Source of the DNA: Candidatus Saccharibacteria bacterium UBA1949 | Lineage (GTDB): Bacteria > Patescibacteriota > Saccharimonadia > Saccharimonadales > Saccharimonadaceae | DNA: 5,815 nt | Reading direction: 5' to 3' | Assembly (NCBI GenBank): GCA_002336735.1 | Contig: DDER01000018.1 | Coordinates: forward strand, 1-5,815 | Shown: positions 5,491 through 5,815 of the stretch, piece after piece | Numbering within the stretch: position 1 is the first letter of the stretch | How the letters are laid out: each line of letters opens with the position of its first letter | Translations under genes and position numbers: made by a program | The notes under the pieces: generated by a model | Databases searched by the model: none | Told to the model about the DNA's origin: nothing | The model's input: the letters and a program-made list of their open reading frames with translations, nothing else

Positions 5491-5815
5491 ATGACCAACA
5501 AACCATACCTCGAAAAAATCGGCCAGCTCATCCAAGAGACCCGTCAGAGCCGCAACATGACACAAGCCGAACTTGGCGAGGCTATTGGCACGAGCCAGAG
5601 TGCAATTAATCGCATCGAAAATGGCGGTCAAAATATCAGTCTTGAGATGATCGCTCGCATCAGCGAAGAATTATCGAGCGATATTGTGCGGCTCAATCAG
5701 TCGGGCAAAATGAACTATGTCATCAATGGCGGCAAAAAACTACATGGCTCAATCGAGGTTAAAACGAGCAAAAATGCCGCGGTCGGACTGCTCTGCGCCG
5801 CACTCCTCAACAAAG
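5491..5815 (+). CDS. murA: XRE-type HTH domain fused to MurA (UDP-GlcNAc 1-carboxyvinyltransferase), N-terminal part only
   Basis: The window holds the first 108 residues of a longer gene. Residues about 7-68 form an XRE/Cro-C1 helix-turn-helix domain: IGQLIQETRQSRNMTQAELG, then AIGTSQSAINRIENG with the recognition helix about 35-45. After a short linker, residues 76-108 (YVINGGKKLHGSIEVKTSKN, then AAVGLLCAALLNK) match the N-terminus of MurA; K94-N95 align with E. coli Lys22-Asn23, which bind phosphoenolpyruvate and UDP-GlcNAc. MurA transfers enolpyruvate from PEP to UDP-GlcNAc, the first committed step of peptidoglycan synthesis, just before MurB. The catalytic Cys/Asp115 lies beyond the edge. 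The join is in frame with no stop. M74 could be the ancestral MurA start, but it has no ribosome binding site. The likely idea is an enzyme that also binds DNA, perhaps its own promoter; that is inference. Confidence 0.85.
   Translation, partial: MTNKPYLEKIGQLIQETRQSRNMTQAELGEAIGTSQSAINRIENGGQNISLEMIARISEELSSDIVRLNQSGKMNYVINGGKKLHGSIEVKTSKNAAVGLLCAALLNK

Noticed and set aside
1..5815. CRISPR array, insertion sequence, prophage or attachment-site signature
   Set aside because: No spaced direct repeats, transposase or integrase-like protein, or target-site duplications were seen; the tRNA end has no second copy in the window.

Overview
The window looks like chromosomal DNA of a small-genome bacterium of the Patescibacteria/CPR type, most likely a Candidatus Saccharibacteria (TM7) relative. 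This rests on gene content and style: tightly packed genes, standard stop-codon use (TGA ends two genes, which argues against Gracilibacteria and Absconditabacteria), minimal type IV pilins of a kind common in that group, and a MurA with a DNA-binding domain at its N-terminus. The taxonomic call is inference; no phylogenetic marker is complete here.

Layout, left to right. The 3' part of a tRNA (probably Arg-UCG) is followed at once by a terminator hairpin. An extended -10 promoter then drives a 134-residue membrane protein that looks like a voltage-sensor domain without a pore, and murB (peptidoglycan precursor synthesis) follows 7 bases later. A pilin block comes next: three prepilin-type genes with overlapping ends (1607-3370) behind their own promoter, then a separately promoted gene for a major-pilin-like protein (3450-3935) ending in a strong terminator. 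Convergent to it on the minus strand is a complete glyA (serine hydroxymethyltransferase). Divergent from glyA, at the right edge, starts a gene encoding an XRE-type helix-turn-helix domain fused in frame to the N-terminus of MurA; the window cuts it off.

Two enzymes of the UDP-MurNAc branch (MurA and MurB) therefore lie in the same window, separated by pilus genes and glyA. All four prepilins carry the G|F cleavage site with Glu at position 5, so they should be matured by one prepilin peptidase and enter one pilus; the last gene is the best candidate for the main subunit and the other three for minor pilins.

The most striking features are the HTH-MurA fusion, the isolated voltage-sensor-like protein, and a repeated promoter layout in which a -10 hexamer lies only 6-9 bases before the ATG with no Shine-Dalgarno sequence. 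That layout implies leaderless or nearly leaderless mRNAs. Only the major pilin and glyA have conventional leaders with ribosome binding sites.
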